From: Burkholderiaceae bacterium
GTDB taxonomy: Bacteria > Pseudomonadota > Gammaproteobacteria > Burkholderiales > Burkholderiaceae_E
NCBI GenBank assembly: GCA_024643785.1
Contig: JAHEMI010000005.1
Location: 1-53,309, forward strand
Reading direction: 5' to 3'
Length of the DNA stretch: 53,309 nt
The notes beneath the pieces were generated by a model. It did not search any database, was not told the DNA's origin, and worked only from the letters and a program-made list of their open reading frames with translations. The position numbers and the translations under genes are program-made. Positions 33,815 to 43,355 of the stretch are shown here, piece by piece; position 1 is the stretch's first letter, and each line of letters begins with the position of its first letter.

Positions 33815-35299
33815 CTAGGGCATCGCCCAGTTGCGTGAGCGCTCCAGTGCCCGGCGCCATAGTTCGGTGCGGGTTGCTGCCTCGTCGCGCGAGATCGCTG
33901 GCTCAAAACGCCGGTCGACTTGCCAGTTGGCGCTCAGTTCGTCGGTATCAGTCCAGTAACCGACCGCCAGGCCGGCGAGGTAGGCCGCCCCCAGCGCCGT
34001 GGTCTCGGTAGTCTTTGGCCTGACCACCGGAACGCCGAGGAGATCGGCCTGGATCTGCATCAGCAGGTTGTTGGCGGTGGCGCCGCCATCGACCCGCAGC
34101 TCGACCAGCGCCCGGCCCGAGTCGGACTGCATGGCATCGAGCAGGTCGGCGCTCTGAAAGGCGATTGCCTCGAGCGCGGCGCGCGCGATCTCCGCGCGCC
34201 CGGAGCCGCGCGTCAGCCCGACGATGGTGCCGCGGGCGTAGGGATCCCAGTGCGGGCTGCCCAGCCCGGTGAAGGCCGGCACCAGCACCACGCCAGCGCT
34301 GTCGCCAACGCTGGCAGCCAGTGCCTCGATCTCGCTGGCATGTTTGATGATCTGCAGTCCGTCGCGCAGCCACTGCACCACTGCGCCACCGACAAAGACG
34401 CTGCCTTCGAGTGCATAACGGGTTGACTGTGTTTGCCAGCCCACTGTGGAGAGCAACCGGCTGCGCGAAGCAATCGGTTCTCCGCCGACATTCATGAGCA
34501 GGAAGCAGCCCGTGCCGTAGGTGTTCTTGGCCATCCCCGGCTCGAAGCACGCCTGGCCGAAGAGCGCCGCCTGCTGGTCACCGGCCAGTCCTGACAGCGG
34601 CACCTGGTGCCCGTCCAGCGTCACTTCGCCGCAGATTCCCGAGGACGGGACGATCTTCGGCAGGCAGGCGCGCGGGATGCGCAGCAGCTCAAGCATCTGC
34701 TCGTCCCATTGCAGCGTGCGCTGGTTGAGCAGCATGGTGCGGCTGGCATTGCTCGGGTCAGTGACATGCAGGCGCCCGGCGCTCAATTGCCAGGCCAGCC
34801 AGGTGTCGATGGTGCCGAAGGCGAGTTCGCCGCATTCGGCGCGCGCGCGCGCACCGGGAATGTTGTCGAGCAGCCACGCGAGCTTGGTGCCGGAGAAATA
34901 GGGGTCAAGCACCAGCCCGGTGCTCGCGGTGACGGCCGGCTCATGCCCGGCCTCCTTGAGCAGGGCGCAGGATTCGGCCGTGCGCCGATCCTGCCAGACG
35001 ATGGCGGGCGCCACCGGGAGGCCGCTGGCCCGGTCCCAGAGCACGGTAGTCTCGCGCTGGTTGGTGATCCCGATGGCCGCTACTTCAGAGGCTCTGGCGC
35101 CGGATTTCGCGAGCACCTCGGCGATGGTCGCGCGCTGCGTCTGCCAAATTTCGGTCGCGTCGTGTTCGACCCAACCCGGTTGCGGGAAATGCTGTTTGAA
35201 CTCGCGTTGCGCGACCGCGACGATCGTGCCGTCCCGGTCGAACAGGATCGAGCGCGAACTGGTTGTGCCCTGGTCGATGGCGAGGATAAGGCTGCGCAT
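33815..35299 (-). CDS. glpK: Glycerol kinase
   Basis: FGGY-family kinase converting glycerol to glycerol-3-phosphate with ATP. The product is 494 residues, the normal size. The N-terminal phosphate-binding motif is [38 protein letters not shown] and the signature [12 protein letters not shown] are present, and the C-terminal FGGY region reads [20 protein letters not shown]. The track's extra N-terminal residues run through the divergent intergenic region and into glpD, so I use the ATG giving MRSLILAID. It is divergent from glpD, with only 67 bp between the preferred start codons. Confidence 0.96.
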   Translation of the reverse strand: MRSLILAIDQGTTSSRSILFDRDGTIVAVAQREFKQHFPQPGWVEHDATEIWQTQRATIAEVLAKSGARASEVAAIGITNQRETTVLWDRASGLPVAPAIVWQDRRTAESCALLKEAGHEPAVTASTGLVLDPYFSGTKLAWLLDNIPGARARAECGELAFGTIDTWLAWQLSAGRLHVTDPSNASRTMLLNQRTLQWDEQMLELLRIPRACLPKIVPSSGICGEVTLDGHQVPLSGLAGDQQAALFGQACFEPGMAKNTYGTGCFLLMNVGGEPIASRSRLLSTVGWQTQSTRYALEGSVFVGGAVVQWLRDGLQIIKHASEIEALAASVGDSAGVVLVPAFTGLGSPHWDPYARGTIVGLTRGSGRAEIARAALEAIAFQSADLLDAMQSDSGRALVELRVDGGATANNLLMQIQADLLGVPVVRPKTTETTALGAAYLAGLAVGYWTDTDELSANWQVDRRFEPAISRDEAATRTELWRRALERSRNWAMP

Positions 35300-35331
35300 G
35301 AAATAGTGCCTCTCGTGGTTTCCCGCAAGCC

Positions 35332-35337
35332 TACAAT
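35332..35337 (+). promoter_or_regulatory. Possible -10 box of glpD
   Basis: TACAAT matches five of six -10 positions and lies 29 bp before the preferred glpD ATG. A transcript from here would start near 35344, just before the upstream GTG candidate start, which argues against that GTG. No clear -35 or GlpR operator is seen. Confidence 0.4.
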
Positions 35338-35366
35338 ATTCGGGTGTGAGGGGCATTGTGCGACCA

Positions 35367-36881
35367 ATGAGTGAGGAAGAGGTGGAAGTTGACCTACTGG
35401 TGATAGGCGGTGGCATCAACGGGGTTGGGATCGCCCGGGATGCGGCTGGTCGGGGAATAAAGGTCTTGCTGTGCGAGAAGGACGACCTCGCGGGGCATAC
35501 CTCATCGGCGACCACCAAGCTGATCCACGGCGGGCTGCGTTATCTCGAACACTACGAGTTTCGGCTGGTGCGCAAGGCGCTCCAGGAACGCGAGGTGATG
35601 CTGCGCCTGGCGCCGCATATCACGCGCCCACTGCGCTTCGTGGTGCCGCACGACGCCAGCCTGCGGCCGATGTGGATGATCAGGGCCGGGCTGTTTCTCT
35701 ACGATCATCTGGCCCGCCGCGATCGCCTGCCGGGCTCCGAAGCCCTTGACCTGCGTACCCATGAAGCGGGCACTGCCCTCAAGCGCGACTATCGAGCCGG
35801 TTTTGCCTACTCCGACCTGTGGGTCGACGACGCCCGCCTGGTGGTGCTCAACGTGGTCGACGCTGCCGAGCACGGGGCGACCATCATGACCCGCACCATT
35901 TGCGAGCGACTCGAACGCAGCGCTTCCAGTTGGCGGGCGCAGCTGGTTGGCGACGACGGCACGGTGACCGAGGTCAACGCCCGAATGGTCGCCAACGTCG
36001 CCGGCCCTTGGGTCTCGCATTTCCTCGAACGATCGACGCCGGTGCACTCGAAGCGCGCCGTCCGCCTGATCAAGGGCAGCCACATCGTGGTGCGCAAGCT
36101 CTACGACCATCCTTATGCCTACCTGTTCCAGAATCCCGACGGCCGGGTGATCTTCTCGATTCCCTATGAGGGCGAATTCACGCTGATCGGAACGACCGAC
36201 CTCGAGTATCACGGCGATCCCGAGAAGGTCGAGATCGACCAGGCCGAGACCGAGTACTTGTGCTCGATGGCCAGTCGTTTCCTGGCCGCATCGATCACGC
36301 CCGACGATGTCGTCTGGAGCTACGCCGGGGTGAGGCCCCTGCTCGAGGACGAGTCGAGCGACCCGTCCGCGGTGACGCGCGATTACACCCTGGACCTGGA
36401 CGATTCGCAGGCGCCAATCCTGAGCGTATTTGGCGGCAAGCTGACCACGTTTCGCAAGCTTGGCGAGGAGGCGATGGAGATTATCGCGCCGCTGCTTGGG
36501 GCCTCGGAAAAGCCCTGGACCGAGACCGCGGTGCTGCCCGGCGGTGATATTCCGGACGGAGACCTGGCGCGCTTTGGTGCTGATCTGGAGAAGCGCTACC
36601 CGTGGCTCCCCGGAGCACTCGTCCGGCGCTGGTGCCGCAGCTACGGCAGCCGGGTCAGCCAGCTGGTTGGCGCCGCAACGGCGCTCACGGAACTTGGTGA
36701 AGAGGTCCTGCCGGGGCTGTACGCGCAGGAGATCGATTACCTGATCAACAACGAATGGGCCCGCACCGCCGAGGACATACTCTGGCGCCGCACCCGGCTC
36801 GGTCTGCACCTGCCGGCGGACGCCGAGGACACTTTACAGGGCTGGCTGGAGCGTGAACGACCTATAATGGGTCACAGGTAG
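35367..36881 (+). CDS. glpD: Glycerol-3-phosphate dehydrogenase (respiratory, FAD-dependent)
   Basis: Membrane-associated flavoenzyme that oxidises glycerol-3-phosphate to dihydroxyacetone phosphate and passes electrons to quinone. The product is 504 residues. The FAD-binding dinucleotide fold is [40 protein letters not shown] and [14 protein letters not shown] are GlpD signatures, and [14 protein letters not shown] and [16 protein letters not shown] follow. The start is uncertain: GTG 35346 (track), GTG 35358 or ATG 35367. I prefer the ATG because it follows a plausible -10 box by a normal leader length. It completes the Ugp-GlpK-GlpD route to central metabolism. Confidence 0.95.
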   Translation: MSEEEVEVDLLVIGGGINGVGIARDAAGRGIKVLLCEKDDLAGHTSSATTKLIHGGLRYLEHYEFRLVRKALQEREVMLRLAPHITRPLRFVVPHDASLRPMWMIRAGLFLYDHLARRDRLPGSEALDLRTHEAGTALKRDYRAGFAYSDLWVDDARLVVLNVVDAAEHGATIMTRTICERLERSASSWRAQLVGDDGTVTEVNARMVANVAGPWVSHFLERSTPVHSKRAVRLIKGSHIVVRKLYDHPYAYLFQNPDGRVIFSIPYEGEFTLIGTTDLEYHGDPEKVEIDQAETEYLCSMASRFLAASITPDDVVWSYAGVRPLLEDESSDPSAVTRDYTLDLDDSQAPILSVFGGKLTTFRKLGEEAMEIIAPLLGASEKPWTETAVLPGGDIPDGDLARFGADLEKRYPWLPGALVRRWCRSYGSRVSQLVGAATALTELGEEVLPGLYAQEIDYLINNEWARTAEDILWRRTRLGLHLPADAEDTLQGWLERERPIMGHR

Positions 36882-36952
36882 TCTAAGGATGTCGGATCGC
36901 TGCCCCCAAGCTCGCGGGCGCAGATGCGGTCCCAATCGTTTCGGGGTGTCTA

Positions 36953-37327
36953 ATGGCGATAGATCGCGCTCAACTCGATGAACTGGTCACCAAGCTGCGC
37001 CGGCGTGCCGCGCGCCTGCACGACGAGGTCGCTGCCAAGCACCACGGTGCCGCAGCGCTGGAGTCGCCGGGCGAGGATCGCGAACGCGATAATGACGACA
37101 TGTCGTTCGTGATCAGCGAGGCCGAGGTTGAAACCGGCGAGGCGGAACGCGATGAACTGGAAATCGCTGCCATTGAGCGCACGCTGCATAGCATCGAGGA
37201 TGGCAGCTACGGGATATGTGTGCAGTGCGGGGTTGATATTCCCCCCGCGCGGCTGAAGGCGCAGCCGCTGGCGGTGCGCTGTGTCCCCTGCCAGGGCGCC
37301 CGGGAGCAGGCCCGGAAGCGGCGCTGA
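36953..37327 (+). CDS. DksA/TraR-family zinc-finger protein
   Basis: A 124-residue relative of the transcription regulator DksA, which binds the RNA polymerase secondary channel. An N-terminal coiled-coil-like segment (residues 1 to about 80) contains acidic DRERDNDDMS, with a DxxDxS pattern comparable to the DxxDxA tip of DksA. The C-terminal zinc finger has four cysteines, Cys89, Cys92, Cys110 and Cys113 (CVQCG and CVPCQ). It is shorter than E. coli DksA (151 residues), so it is more likely a paralogue than the main DksA. It lies 71 bp after glpD and is convergent with imuB. Its targets are unknown. Confidence 0.88.
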   Translation: MAIDRAQLDELVTKLRRRAARLHDEVAAKHHGAAALESPGEDRERDNDDMSFVISEAEVETGEAERDELEIAAIERTLHSIEDGSYGICVQCGVDIPPARLKAQPLAVRCVPCQGAREQARKRR

Positions 37328-37389
37328 TCCCGGCCGCGACCGCGCGTTGAGCGCGGAGTTCGGCCGCCCCCAGTTCAGCCGGCGCGAGT

Positions 37390-39009
37390 TCAGCCGAATA
37401 ATCCGTGCAGAAACCACCCCTGGCGTCCGGCGGGGTCGGGAAGACGTTCCTGGAAGATCCACAGCAGGCGATGCTCGCCGTCTTCGGCGATGAAATAGTC
37501 GCGCTCGACGCCATGCTGGTCCCACCATCCGGCTTCGATGCGCTCAGGCCCGGCGAGCAGCGCCAGCGGTGAACCATGGAAAGGACGCTGGCCGCGTTCG
37601 CCAAGCGCGATCGGCTGTGGCAGCAACCAGAGTGGGCGTGGTTGCGCGGGAATCATGGTGGCGGCATCGTCGGGTGGCGCACTGGCGGGCGCGACTGCGG
37701 CCCGCGAGTTCCTGCCCTTGGCGGCGGTGGGGGCAAGCCGCCCGACACCAGCGCTCACCTCGCTCCAGTAGGCGCGCTCTGGCCGGTGTTCGTCAGCCAG
37801 GTGGAAATGCCGCACCCGTTCGCTGCCCAGGCGGGCCTGGAGCCGTTCGATCAGTCTGGCCAGGTCCTCGGTTGCGTTGCTGGCGCCCTGGAAGAGGTCG
37901 CGATTGTCGGCGGCCATGTCGAATACTTCGCCGCTGCGCAACTGCAGGCAGTGAACCGGGGCCGCCAGGCTGATGACAGCGAGATGCTCGCGCAGCAGCG
38001 CGCCCAGGCGCTGCGGATCGCGGCTGGGTTCGGTCAGCCTGACCTGCACAACGGTGGCAGGAAGCTCGTCATGCTCGCACCAGAGCTCGAATTGGCGCAC
38101 CGCGCTCTGGCGTGCGGCGAGCCAGCCGGACATTTGCAGCAGCAGTCGGTTGCCGGCGAACAGCAGCATCGCGGCGTTGTCGATGGCGCCCAGCAGTTCC
38201 AGGCGGGCGCTGAACGTGGCCGGCAACGCAAACCAGCTGCGCGGTTCGGGCTGCATGCCCAGGGCGCGATCGAGTTCGAGCAGGACTTCCTTGCCAAAGC
38301 GGCGCGCGATCCCGGCGCGGGGCAGGGCCAGCAATGAACCGATCGTGCGCACCCCGATGGCTTCGAGAGCTGCGCGCTGGGCGCGTGCGCTGCCGAGCAG
38401 TTCGACCGGCAACGGCGCGAGCAGGGCGCGCAATTGTGCCGGAGCTTCGCAGCCGGCACCATCGCCGTGACGCGCCAGCAGCCATGCCCCCCCGGGAGTC
38501 GGGGAGTAGGCGCTCTGCACGGTGAAGCCCAATGAGCCAATGCCGGTGCGGATCTGCTCGAGGAGCGCGTCACGCCCCCCAAAGAGTCGCAGGCTGGGTT
38601 CAACCTCGAGCAGCAGCCCGGCGGCCGCAGCGCCTGGCGATGGGCCGCGGGAGGCCCTGGCGGTGCCCGGCGGTTCCCGGTGCAGGCTGACCGCGGGGGT
38701 GAACTGGAGCGTCCAGGCGGCCACCGCCGCCAGCGCTTCATACTCGCGCTGGGGATCGCGCGTGCGCAGGACCAGTTCGGAGGCGAGCGCCAGTGCGCCG
38801 GCCCGGGAAGTTCCCGGCCGCACTCCCTGAGCCTGCGCCGCACTGTTGGCGGCCAGCACGTGGGTGCGATCGCAGATCGCCAGCGCCGGCAATTCACCGC
38901 GGCCGGGATGGCCGCCGGAGCCCGGCCCTGGCGGCTGCTCCAGGGCAGGTGATCCGCGCTCGAAAGCTTCCAGCGCGAGCCGCGGCAGATACAGTCCGAG
39001 CCACAACAT
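37390..39009 (-). CDS. imuB: ImuB, Y-family polymerase-like protein of the SOS mutasome
   Basis: A 539-residue inactive relative of DinB-type polymerases. In characterised systems ImuB binds the beta clamp and bridges ImuA and DnaE2 during error-prone bypass. The N-terminus reads LWLGLYLPRLALEAF where active Y-polymerases have an Asp-containing motif, so the catalytic acid is absent, as expected for ImuB. SLGFTVQSAYSPTPGGAWLL and IGSLLALPRAGIARRFG match the family core and helix-hairpin-helix. The C-terminal tail is Pro/Arg-rich with RPLWLLPQPIAL, a conserved ImuB feature. It starts nine bases after imuA; operon order is lexA-imuA-imuB. Confidence 0.93.
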   Translation of the reverse strand: MLWLGLYLPRLALEAFERGSPALEQPPGPGSGGHPGRGELPALAICDRTHVLAANSAAQAQGVRPGTSRAGALALASELVLRTRDPQREYEALAAVAAWTLQFTPAVSLHREPPGTARASRGPSPGAAAAGLLLEVEPSLRLFGGRDALLEQIRTGIGSLGFTVQSAYSPTPGGAWLLARHGDGAGCEAPAQLRALLAPLPVELLGSARAQRAALEAIGVRTIGSLLALPRAGIARRFGKEVLLELDRALGMQPEPRSWFALPATFSARLELLGAIDNAAMLLFAGNRLLLQMSGWLAARQSAVRQFELWCEHDELPATVVQVRLTEPSRDPQRLGALLREHLAVISLAAPVHCLQLRSGEVFDMAADNRDLFQGASNATEDLARLIERLQARLGSERVRHFHLADEHRPERAYWSEVSAGVGRLAPTAAKGRNSRAAVAPASAPPDDAATMIPAQPRPLWLLPQPIALGERGQRPFHGSPLALLAGPERIEAGWWDQHGVERDYFIAEDGEHRLLWIFQERLPDPAGRQGWFLHGLFG

Positions 39010-39018
39010 GTCGGGGAC

Positions 39019-39795
39019 TTACTGGAGCGCGGGCGAACGAATCTCGTCTGGCCGGGGATGAATCGTTTGCAACGATCGTTCCGGGCTTGCAGGCGTGCTG
39101 CTGCCAGGGCGAAGACGGATGGTGTGCGCCGGTTGCGGGAGATCGATGAGTTGCGGGGCGACGCTCAACGGGCCGCGTCGCTTCAGGATCTGCACCGACA
39201 GGCGCTGGGCTGCGCGCGGTTGCAGCAGCATGCGCAGCGGTGCCGGCGAAGGCTCGAACTGCGCCTTGGCGCCGCGGAACAGAAAAACCGGGCCGCGCGC
39301 CCCGTGGGCGGCGAGCTGCAACCGGCGCAGGTGCTCGGGGCGGGTGCGCTCATGCGGGAGCCAGGCGAGCAGGGCGCCGAAACTCGCGCTGCGCAGCGCC
39401 TGTTCGACCGCCCACATCCGGTCGGCGGCCTGCAGCGCCTCGACCAGGATCAGGTAGTCGATATCGATGCCAAAGCCAGCCAGTGCCGGCGCGTAGGGAA
39501 TATGCGGCGGTCCGAGCAGGATCACGACCCGGCGCTCGCGGGTCAGCTGGCGCAGCGCCGGAACGAGCAGGCGCAACTCACCGACCCCGGGTTCGTTGGC
39601 GATCAGTTCGGTGAGCGCCCCTATCGGCCAACCGGCTCCCGGGAGTTCAGCGTCAAGCGCGGCGAACCCGCTCGCCAGCCCCGGCGTGGAACTGCGCTCG
39701 AACTGGTCGGCGCGCCATACTGCAGGCGGCAGTGCAGCGCGCTCCCCGGTGGCGGGAGACGCCGGCGCAGACGCTGTCTTGATGGCCGGTTTCAT
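39019..39795 (-). CDS. imuA: ImuA, RecA-like/SulA-like mutasome protein
   Basis: A 258-residue protein of the ImuA family, a RecA-fold relative that takes part in damage-induced mutagenesis with ImuB and DnaE2. VWRADQFERSSTPGLASGFA and ELPGAGWPIGALTELIANEP are the family N-terminal motifs, positioned like the RecA Walker region but without a clear GxxGxGKT P-loop. LLGPPHIPYAPALAGFGID follows. It lies 15 bp after lexA and nine bp before imuB, so it is controlled from the lexA promoter. The C-terminal tail is low-complexity and less conserved. Confidence 0.92.
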   Translation of the reverse strand: MKPAIKTASAPASPATGERAALPPAVWRADQFERSSTPGLASGFAALDAELPGAGWPIGALTELIANEPGVGELRLLVPALRQLTRERRVVILLGPPHIPYAPALAGFGIDIDYLILVEALQAADRMWAVEQALRSASFGALLAWLPHERTRPEHLRRLQLAAHGARGPVFLFRGAKAQFEPSPAPLRMLLQPRAAQRLSVQILKRRGPLSVAPQLIDLPQPAHTIRLRPGSSTPASPERSLQTIHPRPDEIRSPALQ

Positions 39796-39810
39796 GTTGC
39801 ACTCGCGGTC

Positions 39811-40458
39811 TTAGAGCGCTTTCCCGCCGCGAACCAGCCCGACGCCGATCCCTTCGATGGTGAACGCATCGCGCCTGGTATCGAGCAGGATCGGGGTGAA
39901 ATCAGGGTTCTCGGGCAGCAACTCGACCTGATGCCCCTGGCGCCGCCAGCGCTTGACGGTTACTTCGTCGCCGACCCGCGCCACGACGATCTGGCCGTTG
40001 CGCGCTTCCTGCGCGCGCCGGACCGCCAGCAGGTCGCCATCGAGGATTCCGGCATCGCGCATGCTCATGCCGCGTACCTTGAGCAGGTAGTCGGGGCGGG
40101 TGTCGAAAAGGGCCGGATCGAGCGCGTAATTGGCCTCGACGTGTTCCTGGGCGAGGATCGGGCTGCCGGCGGCGACGCGCCCGATCAGCGGCAAGGTCAG
40201 CGCGACCTGGACGGCGTGGACCAGATCGGAGCTGTCCTCGTCCGGCATCACCATGATCCTGATCCCGCGCGAAGATCCCGAGGCCAGTTCGATTGCGCCC
40301 TTGCGGGCCAGCGCCTTGAGGTGTTCCTCGGCGGCGTTGGGCGAACGGAACCCCAGTTCAGCGGCGATTTCGGCACGGGTCGGGGGGAAGCCCGTCTGCG
40401 CGATATGCCGCTGGATAAGGGTGAGAATCTCCTGCTGTCGGGCGGTGAGGACTCGCAC
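39811..40458 (-). CDS. lexA: LexA repressor
   Basis: SOS repressor and self-cleaving S24 protease, 215 residues. An N-terminal winged helix ([20 protein letters not shown], then [20 protein letters not shown]) binds DNA. The cleavage bond is Ala97-Gly98 in GRVAAGSP. The Ser132/Lys169 catalytic dyad lies in [13 protein letters not shown] and DEVTVKRW, with the same spacing as E. coli LexA (a uniform 13-residue offset). The start is GTG, preceded by GGAGATTATCC. The track's 67 extra residues run through the operator and are rejected. It heads lexA-imuA-imuB and is autoregulated through the box 26 bp upstream. Whether it is the only LexA of the genome is unknown. Confidence 0.96.
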   Translation of the reverse strand: MRVLTARQQEILTLIQRHIAQTGFPPTRAEIAAELGFRSPNAAEEHLKALARKGAIELASGSSRGIRIMVMPDEDSSDLVHAVQVALTLPLIGRVAAGSPILAQEHVEANYALDPALFDTRPDYLLKVRGMSMRDAGILDGDLLAVRRAQEARNGQIVVARVGDEVTVKRWRRQGHQVELLPENPDFTPILLDTRRDAFTIEGIGVGLVRGGKAL

Positions 40459-40484
40459 GGATAATCTCCGGCTGGTTTTCGATA

Positions 40485-40500
40485 CTGTATTTTTATACAG
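40485..40500. promoter_or_regulatory. LexA (SOS) box of lexA-imuA-imuB
   Basis: CTGTATTTTTATACAG is a perfect CTGT-N8-ACAG operator, 26 bp before the lexA GTG. On the minus strand a TTGAAA -35-like hexamer lies just upstream and the box overlaps the -10 region, so LexA would block RNA polymerase. Confidence 0.95.
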
Positions 40501-40696
40501 GAGAGAAGATTTTTCAAGCGTATTCGTGACCGTCCCGCCGGGCGCCTGTCGCCTGGCCAGGCGGGGGCGGTAGCCGCCATGGCCGGGATGCTGGCGCGCC
40601 ACACCCGAAAGTATGAGAAGGTGCCAAAGCTGTTGTGTGGCCAATCCGGCCTGTGGCACAGTCCTTCACGGGTTCTTCGGTTGGGCAGGACTGGTC

Positions 40697-40712
40697 GCGG
40701 CGGTGCCGCCGC
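40697..40712 (+). other. Hairpin in the RRM gene leader
   Basis: GCGGCGG and CCGCCGC are separated by TG, a perfect 7-bp inverted repeat 31 bp before the RRM start. The 285-bp gap between lexA and this gene also holds a 14-bp palindrome CGCCTGGCCAGGCG at 40550-40563. No clear promoter was identified in the gap, and the role of either element is unknown. Confidence 0.35.
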
Positions 40713-40743
40713 CGGGGCCTGAATCTTTGGGGATCAGAGGGCG

Positions 40744-41055
40744 ATGAGTAGCAAGCTATATGTCGGCAATCTGCCTTGGCGGGCGACCGAGGCGCAGTTG
40801 ACCCAGCTGTTTGGTGCCCACGGCGAGGTCGTCGACGCCAAGATCGTCAGCGATCGCGAGACCGGCCGTTCGCGCGGTTTCGGTTTCGTCACGATGAGCG
40901 ACGCGAGCGCCGCCCAGAACGCGATCGGCGCGCTCAATGGCGCGCCGCTTGAGGGCCGCAACCTGGTCGTCAACGAAGCCCGCGACCAGGAAGGCGGCGG
41001 CAGCCGGCGCCCGTCCGGGACTGGCGGCGGCCGCAGCGGCGCGCCGCGCCCCTGA
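40744..41055 (+). CDS. RRM-domain RNA-binding protein
   Basis: A small 103-residue RNA-binding protein with one RRM domain filling residues 3 to about 80. RNP2 (LYVGNLPW) is at residues 5-12 and RNP1 (RGFGFVTM) at about 44-51, both intact. The C-terminal tail is Gly/Arg/Ser-rich and probably disordered, as in bacterial and cyanobacterial Rbp proteins, which are often cold-inducible. The targets are unknown. It is convergent with the ETF-QO gene, with only seven bases between their stops. The start ATG follows GAGGGCG. Confidence 0.92.
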   Translation: MSSKLYVGNLPWRATEAQLTQLFGAHGEVVDAKIVSDRETGRSRGFGFVTMSDASAAQNAIGALNGAPLEGRNLVVNEARDQEGGGSRRPSGTGGGRSGAPRP

Positions 41056-41062
41056 CGCCCGG

Positions 41063-42712
41063 CTACATGTTGGGGTAGTTGGGGCCGCCCCCGCCCTCGG
41101 GAGTGACCCAGACGATGTTCTGGCGCGGATCCTTGATGTCGCAGGTCTTGCAGTGCACGCAGTTCGAGGCGCTGATCTGCAGGCGCTGGCCGCCGTTGTC
41201 GTCGGCGACGAACTCGTAGACCCCGGCCGGGCAGTAGCGCGCTTCCGGACCGGCGTACTCCGCCAGGTTTACCGTCACCGGGATGGCCTGGTCCTTGAGC
41301 GTCAGGTGCGCCGGCTGGTTTTCCTCGTGGGCGGTGTTCGAGATGAAGACCGAGGAGAGCCGGTCGAAGGTCAGCTTGCCATCCGGTTTCGGGTAATCGA
41401 TCGGTTCGCATTCGGCGGCCGGGCGCAGATACTCGTGATCGGCCTTGGAAACGTGCATGGTGATCGGCGCCTTGCCCCGGAACACCGTCTGGTCGATGCC
41501 CACCAGCAGGCTGCCGAGCCAAAGTCCCTTGCTCATCGCGGGCTTGAAGTTGCGCGCCCGGTGGAGTTCGTCGTGCAGCCAGGAACTCTTGAAGAGCTCC
41601 GGATAGGCGCTCAGTTCGTCGCCTGAACGGCCGGCGGCGAGGGCCTCGAATGCGGCTTCGGCGGCCAGCGAGCCGGACTTGATCGCGGCGTGGACGCCCT
41701 TGATGCGCGAGGCGTTGAGGAATCCGGCATCGCAACCGACCAGGCAGCCGCCCGGGAAGGTCAGCTTGGGTAGCGCGTTGATCCCGCCGGCGGTGATCGC
41801 CCGCGCCCCGTAGGCGACGCGCTTGCCGCCCTCAAGGTAGCGGCGAATTGCCGGATGGGTCTTGAAGCGCTGGAATTCCTCGAACGGCGACAGGTAGGGA
41901 TTGCGGTAGGAAAGGCCGACCACCAGGCCGATCGCAATCTGCTGGTTCTCCATGTGATACATGAACGAGCCGCCGTAGGTATCGGCGGCCAGCGGCCAGC
42001 CGGCGGTGTGGATTACCCTTCCGGTATGGTGCACGCCAGGGTCGACGTCCCACAGTTCCTTGATGCCGATGCCGTAGCTTTGCGGATCCCTGCCGGCGGT
42101 CAGTTCGAAACGTTCGCTCAGGCGCCGTCCGAGATGACCGCGCGAGCCCTCGGCGAAGAAGGTGTACTTGGCGTGCAGTTCCATTCCGGGCTGGAATGCA
42201 TCGGTGGGCTGGCCGTCGTGGCCGATGCCCATGTCGCCGGTGACTATGCCCTTGACCGCGCCGTTGTCGTGATAGAGCACGTCGGCGGCCGGAAAGCCGG
42301 GGTAGATCTCGACACCGAGCGCTTCAGCCTGCTGGGCCAGCCAGCGCACCACGTTGCCGAGGCTGACGACGTAGTTGCCGTGGTTGCGAAAGCACGGCGG
42401 CATCATCCACCCGGGCGTGCGGCGCGCCGATTTCTCGGTCAGGAACAGCATCTGGTCGTCGGTCACCGGCGCGGAATGCGGCGCACCGCGCTCCTTCCAG
42501 TCGGGGAACAGCTCGGCGATGCCGCGCGGATCCATCACTGCCCCGGAAAGAATATGAGCGCCGGGCTCGGAACCCTTTTCGACCACGCAGACACTGAGCT
42601 CGGAGCCCTGGTCCGCCGCCAGCTGCTTGAGCCGGATCGCGGCCGACAGTCCTGCCGGACCGGCGCCGACCACCACTACATCGAATTCCATCGAGTCGCG
42701 CTCGATCTCCAT
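41063..42712 (-). CDS. Electron transfer flavoprotein-ubiquinone oxidoreductase
   Basis: Membrane-associated FAD/4Fe-4S enzyme passing electrons from reduced ETF (acyl-CoA and amino-acid dehydrogenases) to ubiquinone. The product is 549 residues, the usual size. The FAD motif is VVVVGAGPAGLSAAIRLKQL. AHILSGAVMDPRGIAELFPD, the GGINALPKLTFPGG motif and GCDAGFLNASRIKG are typical. The C-terminal ferredoxin-like domain has the cluster cysteines in YCPAGVYEF and SNCVHCKTCDIKDP. The start is the ATG after GGAGAGCAACC. No etfAB genes are present in this window. It fits with the nearby CoA transferase and thioesterase. Confidence 0.95.
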   Translation of the reverse strand: MEIERDSMEFDVVVVGAGPAGLSAAIRLKQLAADQGSELSVCVVEKGSEPGAHILSGAVMDPRGIAELFPDWKERGAPHSAPVTDDQMLFLTEKSARRTPGWMMPPCFRNHGNYVVSLGNVVRWLAQQAEALGVEIYPGFPAADVLYHDNGAVKGIVTGDMGIGHDGQPTDAFQPGMELHAKYTFFAEGSRGHLGRRLSERFELTAGRDPQSYGIGIKELWDVDPGVHHTGRVIHTAGWPLAADTYGGSFMYHMENQQIAIGLVVGLSYRNPYLSPFEEFQRFKTHPAIRRYLEGGKRVAYGARAITAGGINALPKLTFPGGCLVGCDAGFLNASRIKGVHAAIKSGSLAAEAAFEALAAGRSGDELSAYPELFKSSWLHDELHRARNFKPAMSKGLWLGSLLVGIDQTVFRGKAPITMHVSKADHEYLRPAAECEPIDYPKPDGKLTFDRLSSVFISNTAHEENQPAHLTLKDQAIPVTVNLAEYAGPEARYCPAGVYEFVADDNGGQRLQISASNCVHCKTCDIKDPRQNIVWVTPEGGGGPNYPNM

Positions 42713-42879
42713 GGTTGCTCTCCGCTCAGTGCATGGTTGTACTGCGTCGATTGTCGCGGAAAGCGGTGGCGTGACGCAAACCGGTGATTGCGCTGGGCTA
42801 TCATTGCGCCCGACGCTCCCGGTGCAGCGGCGGATTCTCCCGACCGGCCCGGACGCGACAATCCTGGGGGCAGCAGGCA

Positions 42880-43299
42880 ATGGTTGAGCGGACTCTGGTA
42901 TTCGAGACCACGATCCCGATTCGCTGGGGCGACATGGACCGGATGGGCCACGTCAACAACACCCTCTATTTTCGCTACCTCGAGCAGGCGCGGATCAGCT
43001 GGTTTGAGGAGATGGGCCTGCCGCCCGACCCGAGCGGCATGGGCCCGGTGATCGTCAACGCGCACTGCACCTTTGATCGGCAGCTCGAGTATCCCGGTAC
43101 AGTCCTGTGCCGGGTCTACGTTGGCACCATTGGGCGCTCGAGCTTCGAGACTTACACCGACCTGGCGCGCACCGACGATCCCGACACCGTCTACGCGCAC
43201 GGCGGCGCCAAGGTGGTCTGGGTCAACTTCCCGGCCAAGAAGTCGGCGCCGCTGCCGGACGAGATCCGCTCGGCGATAGTCCGTCCCTGGGGCGGCTAG
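42880..43299 (+). CDS. 4-hydroxybenzoyl-CoA thioesterase (YbgC/FadM-like) family protein
   Basis: A 139-residue hotdog-fold acyl-CoA thioesterase. The catalytic aspartate is in RWGDMDRMGHVNNTLYFRYL, the standard 4HBT signature near residue 20, and the fold continues to KVVWVNFPAKKSAPLP. The ATG giving MVERTLVFETT is chosen; the track's 32 extra codons are not conserved-looking. GGGGGCAGCAGGCA precedes it. It is divergent from ETF-QO and convergent with scoB. The acyl chain preference cannot be read from the sequence. Confidence 0.9.
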   Translation: MVERTLVFETTIPIRWGDMDRMGHVNNTLYFRYLEQARISWFEEMGLPPDPSGMGPVIVNAHCTFDRQLEYPGTVLCRVYVGTIGRSSFETYTDLARTDDPDTVYAHGGAKVVWVNFPAKKSAPLPDEIRSAIVRPWGG

Positions 43300-43355
43300 T
43301 CGGGAGCCGCGCGATCCCTGGCTGCCGGGCCCGGGACCGCGTGCGCTGACAACTC

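Noticed and set aside
40660-40680. Sigma-54-like TGGCAC...TTCA element before the RRM gene
   Set aside because: The -12 GC dinucleotide is missing, so it does not meet the consensus.
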